Below are positions 13,301 through 25,985 of a stretch of DNA of 64,000 bases, piece after piece. How positions within the stretch are numbered: the stretch's first letter is position 1; each line of letters starts with the position of its first letter. Made by a program: the position numbers and the translations under genes. Source of the DNA: Caprimulgus europaeus (lineage: Eukaryota > Chordata > Aves > Caprimulgiformes > Caprimulgidae); contig OU015524.1 of assembly GCA_907165065.1 (NCBI GenBank), forward strand, positions 31,930,795 through 31,994,794, written 5' to 3'. The notes under the pieces were generated by a model. The model made no database searches. It saw only the letters and a program-made list of their open reading frames with translations, and was not told where the DNA came from.

Positions 13301-16184
13301 ACATCTAATGCTGCTTTTATCCAGAACAGGAGAGAAGAAATCCCATTGACCTGATAGCGCTCGAGTTCACTCTTGGCTTCATTGCCTTGAAAAACAGATT
13401 CCACACAAAAGTAAAAGCCCACTTGTGAGGATATATCTTTGTTTGAATGAAAGGACGAGCATGAGCCTTACACAAATGTATCCCCTCTCCCTATATAACC
13501 TTATAAATCTTCATAACTGTTTTTCTGCTCATATTCTTTGACATCTCTTTCTTCCTTCTCTTTTCTTTTGCTCTCTCCTAGTGGTAATCCTTTTCTAAAA
13601 TATGTGTCCTAGTCTTCTCGAGGTGGTTTTACTTTTTCCTCTGAAAAAGGAAAAAAAAATTCTCAAAGCTCTTCTAAAAAAATGATTACATAAATTTGTA
13701 ATACCTCAACATCCAGAGGTAGAAACTGCAGTCAGAAATTTGGATGTGAAAGAAAAATAATGTATTAGTTCTGTGCCATTTTTAATCAATAACACCACCT
13801 ATGTCTACTTGGACCAAGCCATGGAAATCTAAAATTCGCTGTCAGTCCTTGAGTCCCCTGAATTTGAGCTTGTACCATACATCCTACCTCATGCTTTGTC
13901 GTGCTGCTCTACCTAAGAGGTGATGTGCTAGTGTGAGCACTGATCCTGTACTGTGGTATGATGTACAATGCTATGCTCAGTTCACCTAATCCTGTCTGCA
14001 CAGAAAAGAAGTCTGCACAGCTATTGTACATACGTAAAATGTATGATTTCTTCTGCTAGTAGTTAGATGCCTTGGATTTCCTTTTTTCCTTGATCTTTTT
14101 TTTTTTTAAATTATATCATGTGGTTGGACGTCGCTGGTTACATTCAGATATGACAGGGTGTTGCTTCAGTTAGCACTTTGTGAAGCTTAAGAGGGCAGCA
14201 GTTTCTCATTTTCTCAGTCATGTTCCACAGGTAGATATTCTGGAAAAATGGGTGAAGTGCTTTTGGTCATTTATCTAAGACCTCACAGAGCATGGAAGAA
14301 GTTTTTTACAAGTACATAGTGTATATTGAGTCAGTTTTGAATATGTGAGTGACAATAAAGCCTTTGTCAATAGAGTTATAGTTAGAGATGGAACAAAAAT
14401 TAGCTAGATATCTTTAAGTGCATATAAAAGTGGACAACAAAACAAGGATAGAGATAAGGAGGAAGGTGCTTCTCTGTGAAGTCATCAAGCATAGGTGACA
14501 CACACCTGTGATCTACAGCTATGAATAGTGATTACTGCTGTGTAATATGTAATGTCAAGGTTCTGGACATCAATGGTCAAATATTCAAAGACCTGAAACT
14601 GAAGTTTTAAGATAAACACTATTTTTGCCTGCAAATACAGGGGTTAATCCTTTTAGGAACTGGAAAGTGAATTACACTGTCAGTAAAGAAAACCTGTCAT
14701 GACTTCTGGGGGTAGAGGTGAGGACAGAAGGATTCATTCATTTTCAGAGTACAGTACATAGCATACTGCAAGGTATGAGAACCGTGATGGATCTGGTAAG
14801 CTGGAAGGGGGAGGACTTCTCTATGTAACTACCACCATACAGACAGGAGCACTGAATATGGCATGTTTACAGGATTTCCTTAAAGTAAGGAATATGTGTT
14901 TTGAACAGGTAAAAATTAGACAATCACAATTTTGCTCTGTGGATTGGAACACTCAGTGTGGCTTAATCAATCACATGACAGGCATAATAAGTTTGTTATC
15001 TTGTGTGTGATCACTAATGGACATACCAGACCAAAGTGATAAAATGGACTTGGTTGGCTGGACATAAAGCACATGTGAATGGACCATTAAAATATTCTTC
15101 TCTGGCTAAATGTGTGTGATGTTTTTATAATGAATACCAAACTTCGTACAATGCAAATCTCAACTTCCCTGACCTACAAAAGTTAAAATATATCCAAAAT
15201 CTTCACTGTTTGGTGCATGGAACCTTTCATAAATGTCCATATGCATTTTGTTTTGTGGTTTGTCCTCCCATAGTCCAGTAGCTGGAATAAAAAAAGTTGT
15301 TCTCCATGAAATCACCTGACTCTCCTGTAGTTCTCTTAGAGTCTTAGGAACAGATCTCAGTGTTTGAAGTTTGACTACCTTATTGTTAAAGAAAGATCTG
15401 AATAGGGTTGTATTTTTGGTAGTTTAGAAAGAAAGAGAAAAAAGATGGAACTGGACTGAAAGGCTGGAGCAGATTCTTAGCAGCGTGATAGCATCATCAT
15501 CACAAAAAACCTTTATCACACATTCACTGTCCTTTTCAACCAAGTTACCGAAATTATTCTATGTATACAACTTCCTGATTTAAGCTGCTGTAACCCAAAT
15601 TTTCTGAATATTGATATCCCACATCTTTCAGAATATATAAGCCTTTGGCATCCAGAATAAACACTAAACTCCTAGTATACTCTTTACCCTGACAGCATCA
15701 AAAGATGGATGTAGAGTTAACTTTCACAAAGGCTTCAACTTGAGTAGTGAGTACATTAAAATACATAAAACTCCCTGCAATAAAACAGAACCAGTAAAAA
15801 CTTAATTTTATACTTTCAAATAAATCTGGGCAGTAAGTATGCTTGGGGGAAAATAGTAAATAAGCGTAGACTTTAATGAAGACAAAAGTCAATTCCAGAT
15901 AACACTGTTCCCCTCCCCCTCTTTGGAAGAGACTGCATTGCCATCACTGTCAACTCTGTCACGGCAAAGACTAGCCTACGAGCTGTAACATCTCCCAAGT
16001 GCATATCACTAATTAGCTGCAGCGGAGAAGCGTGTTCGGATTTTAACTACACAAAATAACAACCCAAGCGTATGGATTATGACAACAGACAAATTTTAAT
16101 GTCTTGGAATCATAAAGTGTTGGTAGCTGTGGCATTCCCCAGCCTACACAGAAAACAAGGGGAATGTTTTGCAGTGTTAATACG
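10340..16184. other. Unique non-coding DNA
   Basis: No gene and no family-assignable transposon was recognised in this 5.8-kb stretch. Minor simple sequence includes a short AC run near 10553-10575, a pyrimidine tract near 11385-11421 and a T-run near 14095-14107. Open frames (for example 11269-11631 and 12498-12818) show no domain and are mirrored by overlapping frames on the other strand. Confidence 0.5.
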
Positions 16185-16460
16185 TCTTCCAATTTTAGGA
16201 TCCCAAGGGCTTTGCAAATGGAGAGTGACATTTATCCCAGCTCCTTGGACTAGCCACAGGGTCTGGACATCACTTACATTCCACTTAGGGGTTTAAACAG
16301 TGCATAGGTTTTCTGTGTGTGGGTGGATTGCTCTCCTAATGAAGTATGCCTCTGGCAAGTAGGTATAATTAAACCCCATTTACAGAAAAGGAAAGGGAAG
16401 CATTAAGGGGTGAACTGACTTGCTCAGACTTAAAATGAGCCATAAGAAAAGCTGGCACAT
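16185..16460 (-). mobile_element. MIR-like CORE-SINE relic, interrupted
   Basis: Two blocks match the reverse complement of the MIR/CORE-SINE family as I know it. One is an AGGATCCCAAGGGCTTTGCA block near 16197. The other is a CCCCATTTACAGAAAAGG block near 16375, followed by GTGAACTGACTTGCTCAGAC. This is the familiar order 'cattttacagatgagg ... gtgacttgcccaag' in antisense. The intervening 16240-16360 sequence is not recognisable. Boundaries are approximate. Confidence 0.5.
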
Positions 16461-16497
16461 AAGTAAAATTCTCCATACACTCATGAACTTTTTTCAC

Positions 16498-16723
16498 AGT
16501 ATCACAAAGTGATTGAGGTTGGAGGAGACCTCTGGAGCTCATCTTGCCCAGTCCCCCCTGCTCAAGCAGGGCCACCTACAGCAAGCCGCTCAGGACCATG
16601 TCCTGATGTCTTTTCAGTATCTCCAGGGGTGGGGACTCCACAACCGGCAAGGTCTTCCACAGCTCAGTCACCCTCGCAGTAAAAAAGATTTTCCTTATGT
16701 TCAGATGGAACCTCCTTCCATCC
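16498..16723 (-). mobile_element. CR1 LINE 3'-end fragment
   Basis: Antisense copy of the CR1 3' region. It shows GATTGAGGTTGGAGGAGACC at 16512, the CCCCCTGCTCAAGCAGGGCC block, GTGGGGACTCCACAACC, a CTCAGTCACCCTCGCAGTAA block and GATGGAACCTCCTTCC before the break at about 16720. It is 5'-truncated and diverged moderately from the family pattern, so it is of intermediate age. It does not include reverse-transcriptase motifs. It stops at a 24-base T-run. Confidence 0.88.
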
Positions 16724-16747
16724 TTTTTTTTTTTTTTTTTTTTTTTT
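16724..16747. repeat. T24 homopolymer at the 5'-truncation edge of a CR1
   Basis: Twenty-four T directly abut the truncated end of the minus-strand CR1 fragment. On the CR1 strand this is poly(A) located 5' of the element, not at its 3' end, so it is not a CR1 tail. It may have expanded from a TCC-TTT target or belong to an older insertion. Confidence 0.9.
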
Positions 16748-17944
16748 CATTCACTAGTGGTCAGGATAAGTGTCAAATGGTAGAGAAACTCAGTGTCTCT
16801 TTGCTGCCTTCACAAAATAGGAAGAAATATAGTGGCAATTTGCCTGTTGTCCATTTCCCTCAGGGAAGAAAGATGACCTGGCTTCCAGTTCTCCACATTG
16901 GGAAGGCCAGCAAAGACATGCTATGGGAGACTTAACACCATGAATTATGAAACCTGGATCTTCCTTCCACTGTATTTGTGCTATTAATCAAGGTCTGCTC
17001 AGGCTGAAGAAAAGCTGCTTTTTGCTTCCGTAGTCTATGCATCTTACCTAGGTGAACAGGTCTGTAGTCAACATTTTCCTCCTTATCACCATAATTTCAA
17101 TATCTTTTTCAGTCATGAGTCACAAAATTATCTTGCTTTTACTTATTCCACCACTGCAAATCTTCTTTATAACCTATTAACAGCCATCTCAGCTCTTATT
17201 GCCTCTCATCTTGACTGGTGCCATTTTTGTTGTTGCTTTTGTCTTTATCTGTATCAGGCAATGCAACACACTGCTGTGAAAATCATCTTCATTGTTCCTC
17301 AACACCGCTGCATGAACCTCTTCTTAATTTTGTTCAGTGACGTAAGTCCCTGTTACAGTTGAGATACCAAGAGAGAGGGATAAGGAGGGCAGGAATGTGG
17401 CAGAATATTTGGAGTAGCAACACATTCAGATTCTGCCTTCTGACTCTCCAGAGTATGGTCCTGCTCAAATGCCAGCTCTCATCCACTCCTCTACTATTTA
17501 CTCATTGCTTCAAGCACTCTGTCATAAACACAGGCTCTGTCCCCCAGTGTATATAATGACAATTATTACCTCTCTTTTTTTTTAACATATATTTTATGAT
17601 ATCTTCTGTCACTTTTTGCAGATTTCTCTAATTTGATTCCCCAATCTTTTTTCCTAGGTGATGACTCAGTTACTGAGAGCACCCTGAAGAGATGCATAAA
17701 GGGACTTTCAAGAGCTCAGCCTAGTGAAAGCATTCTGTAAAGAGCTGGATTTGGCTTTACACATATTTGATCCCAGCATGAGCCAGTGGGAGGAGACAGA
17801 CAAATTAAGCATGTTTCTTTGCTGTTCCTGAACTGAGAAAACTATAGAAAAACTTTTTGTACAAGTGGAGGAAAGATTCCTATGTGGCAGGGAAAACATG
17901 AAAATATCATGTTATGCTTTATAGTCACCGTGCATGACTCCTTT
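16748..17944. other. Unique non-coding DNA
   Basis: Spacer between two CR1 fragments. No gene, RNA gene or transposon was recognised. Confidence 0.5.
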
Positions 17945-18128
17945 TATAGAATCATAGAATCGTAGTGGTTCAAAAGACCTTTAAGTTAATTGAGTCCAAC
18001 CATAAACCTAACACTACCAATTCCACCTCTAAACAGTGTCCCTAAACACCTTGTCTACCCATCTTTTAAATACCACCAGGGAAGGTGACTCCACCATCTC
18101 CCTGGGCAGCCTGTTACAATGCTTGAAA
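17945..18128 (-). mobile_element. CR1 LINE 3'-end fragment
   Basis: Begins with the CR1 3'-terminal repeats ATAGAATC ATAGAATC. The antisense body follows in order: GAGTCCAACCATAAACCTAA, an ACCTTGTCTACCCATCTTTT block, GGTGACTCCACCATCTCCCT and GGGCAGCCTGTTACAATGCT. The match ends near 18128, so only about 180 bp of the 3' untranslated end was inserted. It is of a different subfamily from the copy at 16498, as its distinct middle block shows. Confidence 0.9.
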
Positions 18129-18764
18129 TTGTTTAGAGAGAATGGAGCAAACAGTCTAAAATATTTTCTGGGGACTGAGAGAGGAATGCAGAGGTAGTTT
18201 TACTCTAATTGTCCAACATGCTGTTATATGGGCCATATACCAGAAGTGAGCTGAGCTGTAGAGCTGAAAAAAGTTCCCTATTAGAGAAAATAGGGAATGT
18301 CATTGGCTGGACACTAGTTTTTAATGGTGATCTCCCCTCTGGAAACAGTGTTGAAAGAAGCTGGTGATTAGATCTTGTTTTTGTAAAGAGAAGCAAGAGG
18401 GTGAGGGAACCAGCTGGCAACAGGGAATGGAGCAAAATACATTTTTTGCTGTCACAGCACCAGGTTAGGACAGTATTTTTGTTGATATCAACACACCAGG
18501 GTTTTGTCTGTCTTTAGTGCTGCTTCTCACTGACCTCCTAAGAAGATGAAGTCTTCTTGGGTCTCTCTTACGAGGTATTCAGAGTTATGCCTTGTACACT
18601 GCCTTGTACACTGTGCTGGAGAGAGAAAGGAGAGGAGCAGTTGCTCTTTTGCAGGTACTGATACAGAGAGGTTCCTTTAAGGGATCCTGAAGGAAGATCA
18701 TGCATATGCAACAGTGTTGTCTTCAGTTCAGATCTGTGTCTCTCACTATTGCCTTCTAATGTCC
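18129..18764. other. Unique non-coding DNA with a 12-bp tandem duplication
   Basis: No gene is recognised. It contains the perfect 12-bp duplication at 18589-18612. Confidence 0.5.
18589..18612. repeat. Perfect 12-bp tandem duplication
   Basis: GCCTTGTACACT occurs at 18589-18600 and again at 18601-18612 without mismatch, which suggests a young slippage or repair duplication. Confidence 0.95.
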
Positions 18765-18845
18765 CTGACTCTGCTACTGACTAGCTGTTTGGCTGTGGGC
18801 AAATCTCCTCAAGTCTTTTTTTGTTACTGTTTTTCTGCTTGCCTC
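18765..18845 (+). mobile_element. MIR-like CORE-SINE relic
   Basis: CTCTGCTACTGACTAGCTG followed by TTTGGCTGTGGGCAAATCTC matches the MIR core 'tgccacttactagctgtgtgaccttgggcaagt' in sense orientation. The remainder is too diverged to delimit. Confidence 0.5.
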
Positions 18846-21800
18846 TGGTTTATTGTCTATCTAAAACTATTCATGATTTAAGTACTTATGAGGCTGCAGA
18901 TCCTGTAAAATGAAAGGGGTTTCCAGACCCTGTGGAAAGACTAAAGATTAAAGACTAAACATGCAAAGTCAATTGTAAGCAACTTGCTCAGGTCAGAAAT
19001 ACGATGTCTCTTGGCAGCCCTGGCTTTGGCCCAAGAGGGAGTTTAACTTGGAGGGATCTCATAATCCAAAGAGAAACTAAATTTAAGACTAAAAGAATAT
19101 AAGGTAGACCATTTCTGGAAAATTTATGTATTGTATGTTATTTGAACTCTTTTGCAATCAACCACTAAGAACATCTTCTTAGTGAGACAGAAGTCTGTAG
19201 AGAGCATGGATGTGCAGGCAGCAGGAAATAGATGTGATAATTGGGAGATCAGATAAATAATTCTTTATGTACAACTGACATACTATTTCTGTCATTGAGT
19301 AAATCACAGCCCTCACTGGGCCAAACAACATTGATACCTCAGCTTCCTTCTTTTAGTAAAAATAATAATGAACTTTCCTTTACTCTTTGAAATACAAGAT
19401 CTACAGATTAAAAGATCTATTCTTTTCATTAGCCTTTCATAAAGTATGAGCTGTTCTTTAAATATCTTTTTTCATGAACATTTCTTTTATTAATTGTCTT
19501 TTTTCATAATTTCTTTCTTAAGGATCTTTTCCTTTTATCCCTTTTATTCCTCCTAAGGTCTTAGATGACAGCATTTTTCATTACATTCTCTGCTTTTTTA
19601 ATCTCTTTGTCTCCATTTATGTAAATTTAGCCTGTGAATTTGCAAGATGATGGAGTTATGAAAATCCTTGGAGTCTGCTTTAAAATCTCATGAAGGTCTA
19701 TTTCAATATTGCACACTGGGAAAGGCATATTTTCCAACATATGTGAAAAAAATAAATTGATTGACATTAGCATTAGACCTTAGATCAAATATTTCCTGAC
19801 ACAATAAAATTCTTGTTAACCCAAATTTTGGAATGACTTTTCCCTTCTGTTGCACATGGAGACATGGTTTAAGGTAACTCTGTCATTTCCTTTTTGTTCT
19901 GTTCCTTACTGATGTGAAGATCAAAACTAAACATGAGCCCATTTTACGTCCCTCCTGCTCTCAGGTTATTTGTTGATGGTTGTTGTTGTTATTATTAATA
20001 TTACTGTAATTTTCCTGCAAGTTTAGTCTCTATTTTTTTTTCTGCTGGCTATGTAAAGACAATGAGCAGCAAAAGAAAAGAGGGAATCTTTAAGTGAGAT
20101 TATCCCTTTATCTCATCAAAAGTGAATCTCCTAAATCCAACTAGAAATCCACCATCAGCTGAGATCATCCATCAAACTTGACAGGAATGGGGAAAAATGA
20201 ATTCTGTCTCTCCTTGCTTGATTCAAAGAAATCTAATGTAAAGATGTTTTCAGTCCTTCCACTATCCTGCCAGCCCAAATGTGATCTTGCTGGAATTCAA
20301 AGTCTACATTTTTACTGATGAATAAAATCTCCAGGGACCATTTTTTGGCCTGAAGGGCAATGGCACAAACTGCCTGCATTTGTACTGCATAGCACTAGGT
20401 TCTGGGTGGAGGCAAGTTTTGACCCTGGAAGGGACAATATTGGCTGGGATAGTGTCAGAAAATTTTATAAGGAGATGGGAGCCAAAACTGTCTATACTGA
20501 GTACAGGAGTCTCCAGTGTGCTTTTTCACCTGAACTACAGGTTCCCTTCTGGCCCTTGTGTTATCCCCCAGCCAATGCTTCACCATGATTTCACAGAGTG
20601 CTGGTGGGTCAAATCCATCTCAGGGCACCATGCTACCACTTACAGGAGGGGATTTAATGACAATTCTCCCTAGCCCTCTTGTATTTAGCTGTATGGATTT
20701 AGAGAGTTTCAGTAGGAGGATACCTTGGCAGTACTTGCACGTATGCTACCTCCAAAGAATCTGGGGACTTCTACTCAATAGCCGCTTTGCCTCAGAGCTC
20801 ACTGATTAAGTGCAATAGCTGGGTTGTATGACAAACAAACTGCAAAGGAGATCTGGGTGAAGGAAACAAGTGCTGTGAGCTCAAAGAAATGACTCTGTAT
20901 GAAGTGTGCCCTCTTCCTGCCCCAACTAAATTCCATGTTGTCCTTTCAGTGTCAACTAATGAGAGTGACAGAAAGTTTTGATATGTTCAGGCATTTGTCT
21001 CTGTTCAAACCTGGGGGAATGATACTGTGGAGGGAAGCCTTGTAGACTGGCCATGAACGATGATGAGTAGACCTCCCTTCCTCTGGAAGGGGGTCTCTGT
21101 TCTGGGTGGTTCTTGGGTGCTGTGGGAATGTGCTGCCATGTGGCCCAAAAAATAAGCACTATACAATTTTTATAAGAGGATAAAAGTCCTTGGTATTTTA
21201 TAAAAAACTAAAGGTATTTTAGTTAAATTGCTAAACTTGAGGTCTGAATATATAATTCAATTTTTGCATAGTATTAATTTTAATGGTTACTTTCAGTTGC
21301 AAGCTTCTTCTCTTTCACCTCTAATCTGCAAAGCATCTTCAGGCTACTCCTTTGTTCCACGCTGGAGAGAGCTGTATATCAGTATTGACAGAAAAAATTA
21401 TGATGTGAAGTTTATGATCTTTCAGATCAAATCTCTTGACAAACATTATACAAATGCTGTTCATCAATAATAAAATGACTTCTGTTTAGATGTCTGAAAG
21501 ATTAAGATAATATATAGAAAAGGGAGGTAGAGAATTCATAGAAATTATGAGTCTAAGTTCTGCTTGCAAAGACAGCATGAACAAAGATTAATTATCGTGT
21601 AAAGGATTTCTAGAAGCATAGAAGTGCTATTCTAACATCCCAGATCAGTCTTTGCACTGTCGGGGTTAGAGTTTATGGATAAACCGAAGATCAGTCTGCA
21701 TGGGCCAGAAAGATGACATTTTTTCCTGTTTTCCCTTGGTTTTTGGATACAGAAGTGTCTTCTAGGGGAATTCTTGCATTAGGATCTTTGCCACAGATAA

Positions 21801-21904
21801 AACTCACAGACATTTTATGCATTGATATCTATGGTCAATTTAGCATGAACTTCAGAGCATATTTACAAAATACATGTAATTTTTCTAGAAGCAAGGCATT
21901 GCGT
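18846..21904. other. Unique non-coding DNA
   Basis: No gene or assignable transposon was recognised. The open frames at 20380-20809 overlap in all three plus frames and show no domain. Confidence 0.5.
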
Positions 21905-22075
21905 GGCTATGATGTTAGAAGGGATCTCAAAACACTCATTTAAGCTGCACAGGAGCCCAGTAGAAAGCTCTTATCACCTTTTTACAGATGGGAAAAGAGT
22001 AAAAATCACGTGCACAGAGTCTTACTGGACAAGTTCAAGAACCTGAGAACCCTCCCCTTCTGTGGCAGGATCACA
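21905..22075 (-). mobile_element. MIR-like CORE-SINE relic
   Basis: GGATCTCAAAACACTC, then GCACAGGAGCCCAGTAG, CTTTTTACAGATGGGAAAAG and a GTGCACAGAGTCTTACTGGA block follow the antisense order of MIR/CORE-SINE elements ('ctcaaagcact ... cattttacagatgggga ... gcacagag'). The element is heavily diverged. Confidence 0.5.
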
Positions 22076-25000
22076 TCACTTGTACTACCATGATGGAAAA
22101 ATCTTGCTAGACTTTGGGTTTGGTTGTTCGAACCTTCTCCAAATCTATAAAACACAGCAATGCTTTTGAAATCTCATTGGTGTGGCCTTACAAGTCAGAA
22201 AGTGCATTTGACTGAAAGTTTTTCCATGGAGGATTTCAGTTCCTTGCCTACTGGTCCCATTGGGTTGTGGGCATAATGAATGTGAGGGGTAGTTTTACAA
22301 ATCTAGTGAGATGTAGTATTGCCAAAAGATTCAGTTTTATGGGTGTCTTGTTTAAACCAGGTCAGCTTGGCTTTCCTTTATTAATAACAGACTTCAACAA
22401 CTGTGTCTTCAAAATGTCAAAAGTAAAACTCTCAGCTGAGGGTGATTTCACTCTGTTCTAACCAGCAGCAGAGCTGGTAAAGTCAACAGGAGGCACCATC
22501 TTGAATTAACTTAGAATATTTTTAAACTTTTAAATTTTTTTCTACTTTATTAGCCTGGAACCTCAAGATAAAGAAAGTTTGCCATTGTAATAAGAAAAAA
22601 CACCATGATACACAAGAAAAAGCCCACAAATAAACAATGTTGTCTTCACTTTACAGACAGGGATCTGAAGAATACGGAAAAAAAAAAAAAAAGTGCGAAA
22701 AAGGTTAATCAGGAATTGGGCAGTGTAGGGCTGCAAAACCCCCATAGTTTCCTGTGTCTTAAACTTCCATCCTAACCTTTCAGCCTTGGTCAGGTAGTTG
22801 TATCCTTTACATTGGAAGACATAATGACAAGAAAACAGCACCCTCATGTATTTCTTACCTTGTTGTAAATACATGCATGGTGCAGCTAGTGCATTTTCAG
22901 TTGCACTTGATTTCACACTTTTAGATGAGCTGTCTGTGGCAGCCAAAACCTTGTCATTTCCATCTGTAGCTAACTTATCACAACTTTTACACTTCGTGAG
23001 AGAGTCTCATTTTCATGGTTAGACATGTTTTGAAAGTGTCTTCCCATACTGCAAGCAGAGCTCCATAATGGACTTCATTAAGGTAGAACTGTTTTCTCCT
23101 AGGAGGCTTCAAAGCATTTTTCTCTGTCCTGCATGCTGCTTCATCTGGCAGACAGTCATGCCCTTATACAAAAGGGCAGTCTATAGATAGACGTTTCACA
23201 CTCAACAAAATTTTAAATAAAATATCAAGTAAAATACAGCTTTCTAAACCATACTCTGCCTGTCACTTCTCTTAATCCATCAGATCTCAAAGACACAGAA
23301 ATCTAGGTCTTCTTTTACTCCTTCCTTGTGAGTGAGTGCTATTTTTGAAGTTTCTTCTAAAATCATGTTAACAGAGAAGAGATTTTTAGATTATTTCCCC
23401 TCTGCTTCTCCTTCCCCATCCAAAGCATAGTTTTTGTTTATAGTTTTATCCTTAGATTTTAGAGGCTTTACTTTACTTCATCTGAACTTTCAAGCTATCT
23501 AGATCTCCCTATGGGGCTGAACTTTCCAGCTTGATTGACATCTTCATCAAGCCTCCATCTTCATCTGTGTTCATTGGAGATGGATCTAAATTATGTGCCT
23601 CAGTGCCAAAGCAATCTCATCTTCCCACTAGAAAAGACATGAAGGAGGGGCTGAACATATAAGGCTGGTAAAGCGTAGGACTACCCTGTTATCAGCAAGA
23701 TGAAAGCCCAGCCAAGCTGCAGGCAATGAGTATCACTTATGATTGCAGTCCAGATGCAGTCACTCATAGCTCTGTGTCACTTTTCCTGCCATCCCACCAT
23801 AACATCTCTTTTGCTGTGTAGGTGACGGCTTCTTCTTGCAACACTGTTCCTGACTGCAGTACAAAACACAGCTAGCTCTTTTCAGCTAGGTAACTAACAC
23901 TACTTGGCTACAAACTGCCAACTAGAATCACCGGGCATAAGACATTTTCCTGAAAATGGACCTCTCCCTCAGTGTTCCAGACAGCTCTAGACATGAGTGG
24001 ATATGCAAGAAAACAAGGATGGGAATGGACCATGAAGGTTTTAAACAAAAAAGATCAATTTTTCAGTAATTAAAACAAGCTAATAATCCCAAAGGCTTTT
24101 CTTTACATGGCATGCTGATATAAGTGTTGCAGATAGGCAGCTTAATCTATCACTGCCTGGGAAGAAAAGTTAACCCTCATTTCACATATTTTATCCTACC
24201 CAGGGACATCAAGTAGTAGAGTAGATGGCTCCTTTACAACCACTTCATCTCCTCTGTTCATCTAGTTGCCTACTCAGTCCTGAGGCCTTTAACATGGCTA
24301 TGCTGCTGTCCCAATATGGGAGTATGAGCAAGGCTGTGCCCTATCAGCTCATCATCTAACAGGCTCTATGAAGGAGAAAATTTGGAGAATTCTTTCTCCC
24401 ACTCATAAAAAAAAAATAGGAGCAAATGCAGGTGTGTGCATGTTAGTTTACAGGTAGGAGAAAGAGGTGGCCGAATCAGGTTGAAGTTGGTGGGGAGGAA
24501 GGCTTGAGACACTTAAGTATGTGCCATTTCCCTTTGGAGTATTTGCCTTATTAAAGGAGTTGATGAGTTTTTCAGCTGTCTTTTTCTTTGGCCACCGGTT
24601 TTGCTATTACCCTTCCAAACAAGGTCAATCTTCTGCCTGCTGTGAACCAGTTATTCTCTTCTTCTTGTTTGCTCAGCTGTCATTAACCATAATCAATGAA
24701 GGGAAGAGCTGCCACAGTCATGATTGAGATGAATGACATGGGTACTGCTTAGTCTTTTGAAGCCCAGCTTTCCTGAGAGTCATGCAGAGAGCGCTGCTCA
24801 TGACTCAGTTGGATGCTCCCTTCCTTGTCAGTCAGTCCCTACCCTAATATCATGGCATAGTGAGAAAAATTGAGCTTTTGTGCTGCTTGAACATGATGTT
24901 GCTTTGACCATTAAACAGCTCCTGTAGAATACATTTCCCATTTCCCTGTCTTTGCATGCAGTCACACATATACATAGAGAGTATGCTGAATACCAGGCTA

Positions 25001-25884
25001 CAGGCATTTCAGCCTTGAAATTACCCATCCCCACTCCTAGCTTTGCAATGAGCAGCTAGCTGATCAAAATAATTGACTGAATAAAAGAGGGAAATAACTC
25101 AGCTGTCCACTCCTAAACTACTAGTCTGTGATTGAGGGCAGCCAAGTTCACTTCCCAGCTTCCCAGTCTCAAGATGAGGCACACTACATGGGTTATGCTG
25201 AGTAAAATGATGCTGTGCATGCTTTTTTGATCTGTCTCTAAATGAGCCAATACGTGTCTTGAGCACAGTGCAGCCCTGCCTGTGCTGTCAGCTGCGCTTG
25301 AAGCAATTAGAAAGGCTGGACTGATTTAGTCTGCATGGAAGGCCATGCTGAAAAGATTTTATTACTTCCAGGCTAGGACTAACATGGGTTGTGATGCTCA
25401 AGGCTCTGTAGACACAACAGCTTACACAAAGCTAATTAGTGTACGTCCAAAATGCAACTTCCTAGCCTGCGGTTTTCATCCTTTCTATGTCTCTAGGCAA
25501 GTCATGTATCCCAAATTCTGAAACAATGTAAATTAGGAATTTAAATATCTGGGCTGATATGTAGACATGATGTGCAATCTTATTTCTCTTTGATTTAACT
25601 GTGGGCATTCACCTGAAAAAAGAAAACAAAACCAGGCCATTTAGTTTAAATTTTACTTCTTTCTACTTACCTGCCCCAGCAATGGTGAAGAGGCAATTTA
25701 TCTAAGTCTGTGAGTGTTTGAGGTACTCTTATTGAAAGTTCTGTATAACAAACCTAGCTATAGAGACTTCATTATTGAGTTATTGCTATCGTTTATAGTA
25801 AAAATTATTTCTATTTTGACTTAGTTTTTTAGAGGTAGTAGACTCCCTTTGTATGCAACCAGTACCTGAATCTCAAAGACCAAA
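22076..25884. other. Unique non-coding DNA
   Basis: No gene was recognised. A short TTTACAGACAGGGATCTGAA patch near 22653 beside an A-run (22679-22692) hints at another MIR trace, but it is too short to call. The open frame at 22563-22946 (minus) includes that A-run and shows no domain. Confidence 0.5.
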
Positions 25885-25985
25885 TCTTGCCTCTAGTTTC
25901 ACTGATGGAAATCAGAAGCAACTTTATTAAAATTGCTGGAGTAATTCTGACTTTACCTTAAGGCAAATGAGAACAGAAAGTGTCT
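25885..25985. repeat. Possible decayed palindromic non-autonomous DNA element
   Basis: The order TTTCACTGATGGAAATCAGAAG, an imperfect AT-rich palindromic core and GGAGTAATTCTGACTTTACC resembles the same old amniote palindromic elements suspected at 3820-3945 and 63225-63300. Similarity is weak and there are no intact termini, so this is tentative. Confidence 0.22.

Noticed and set aside
22645-22692. Short MIR-like patch next to an A-run
   Set aside because: Only about 20 recognisable bases, too short to separate from chance.
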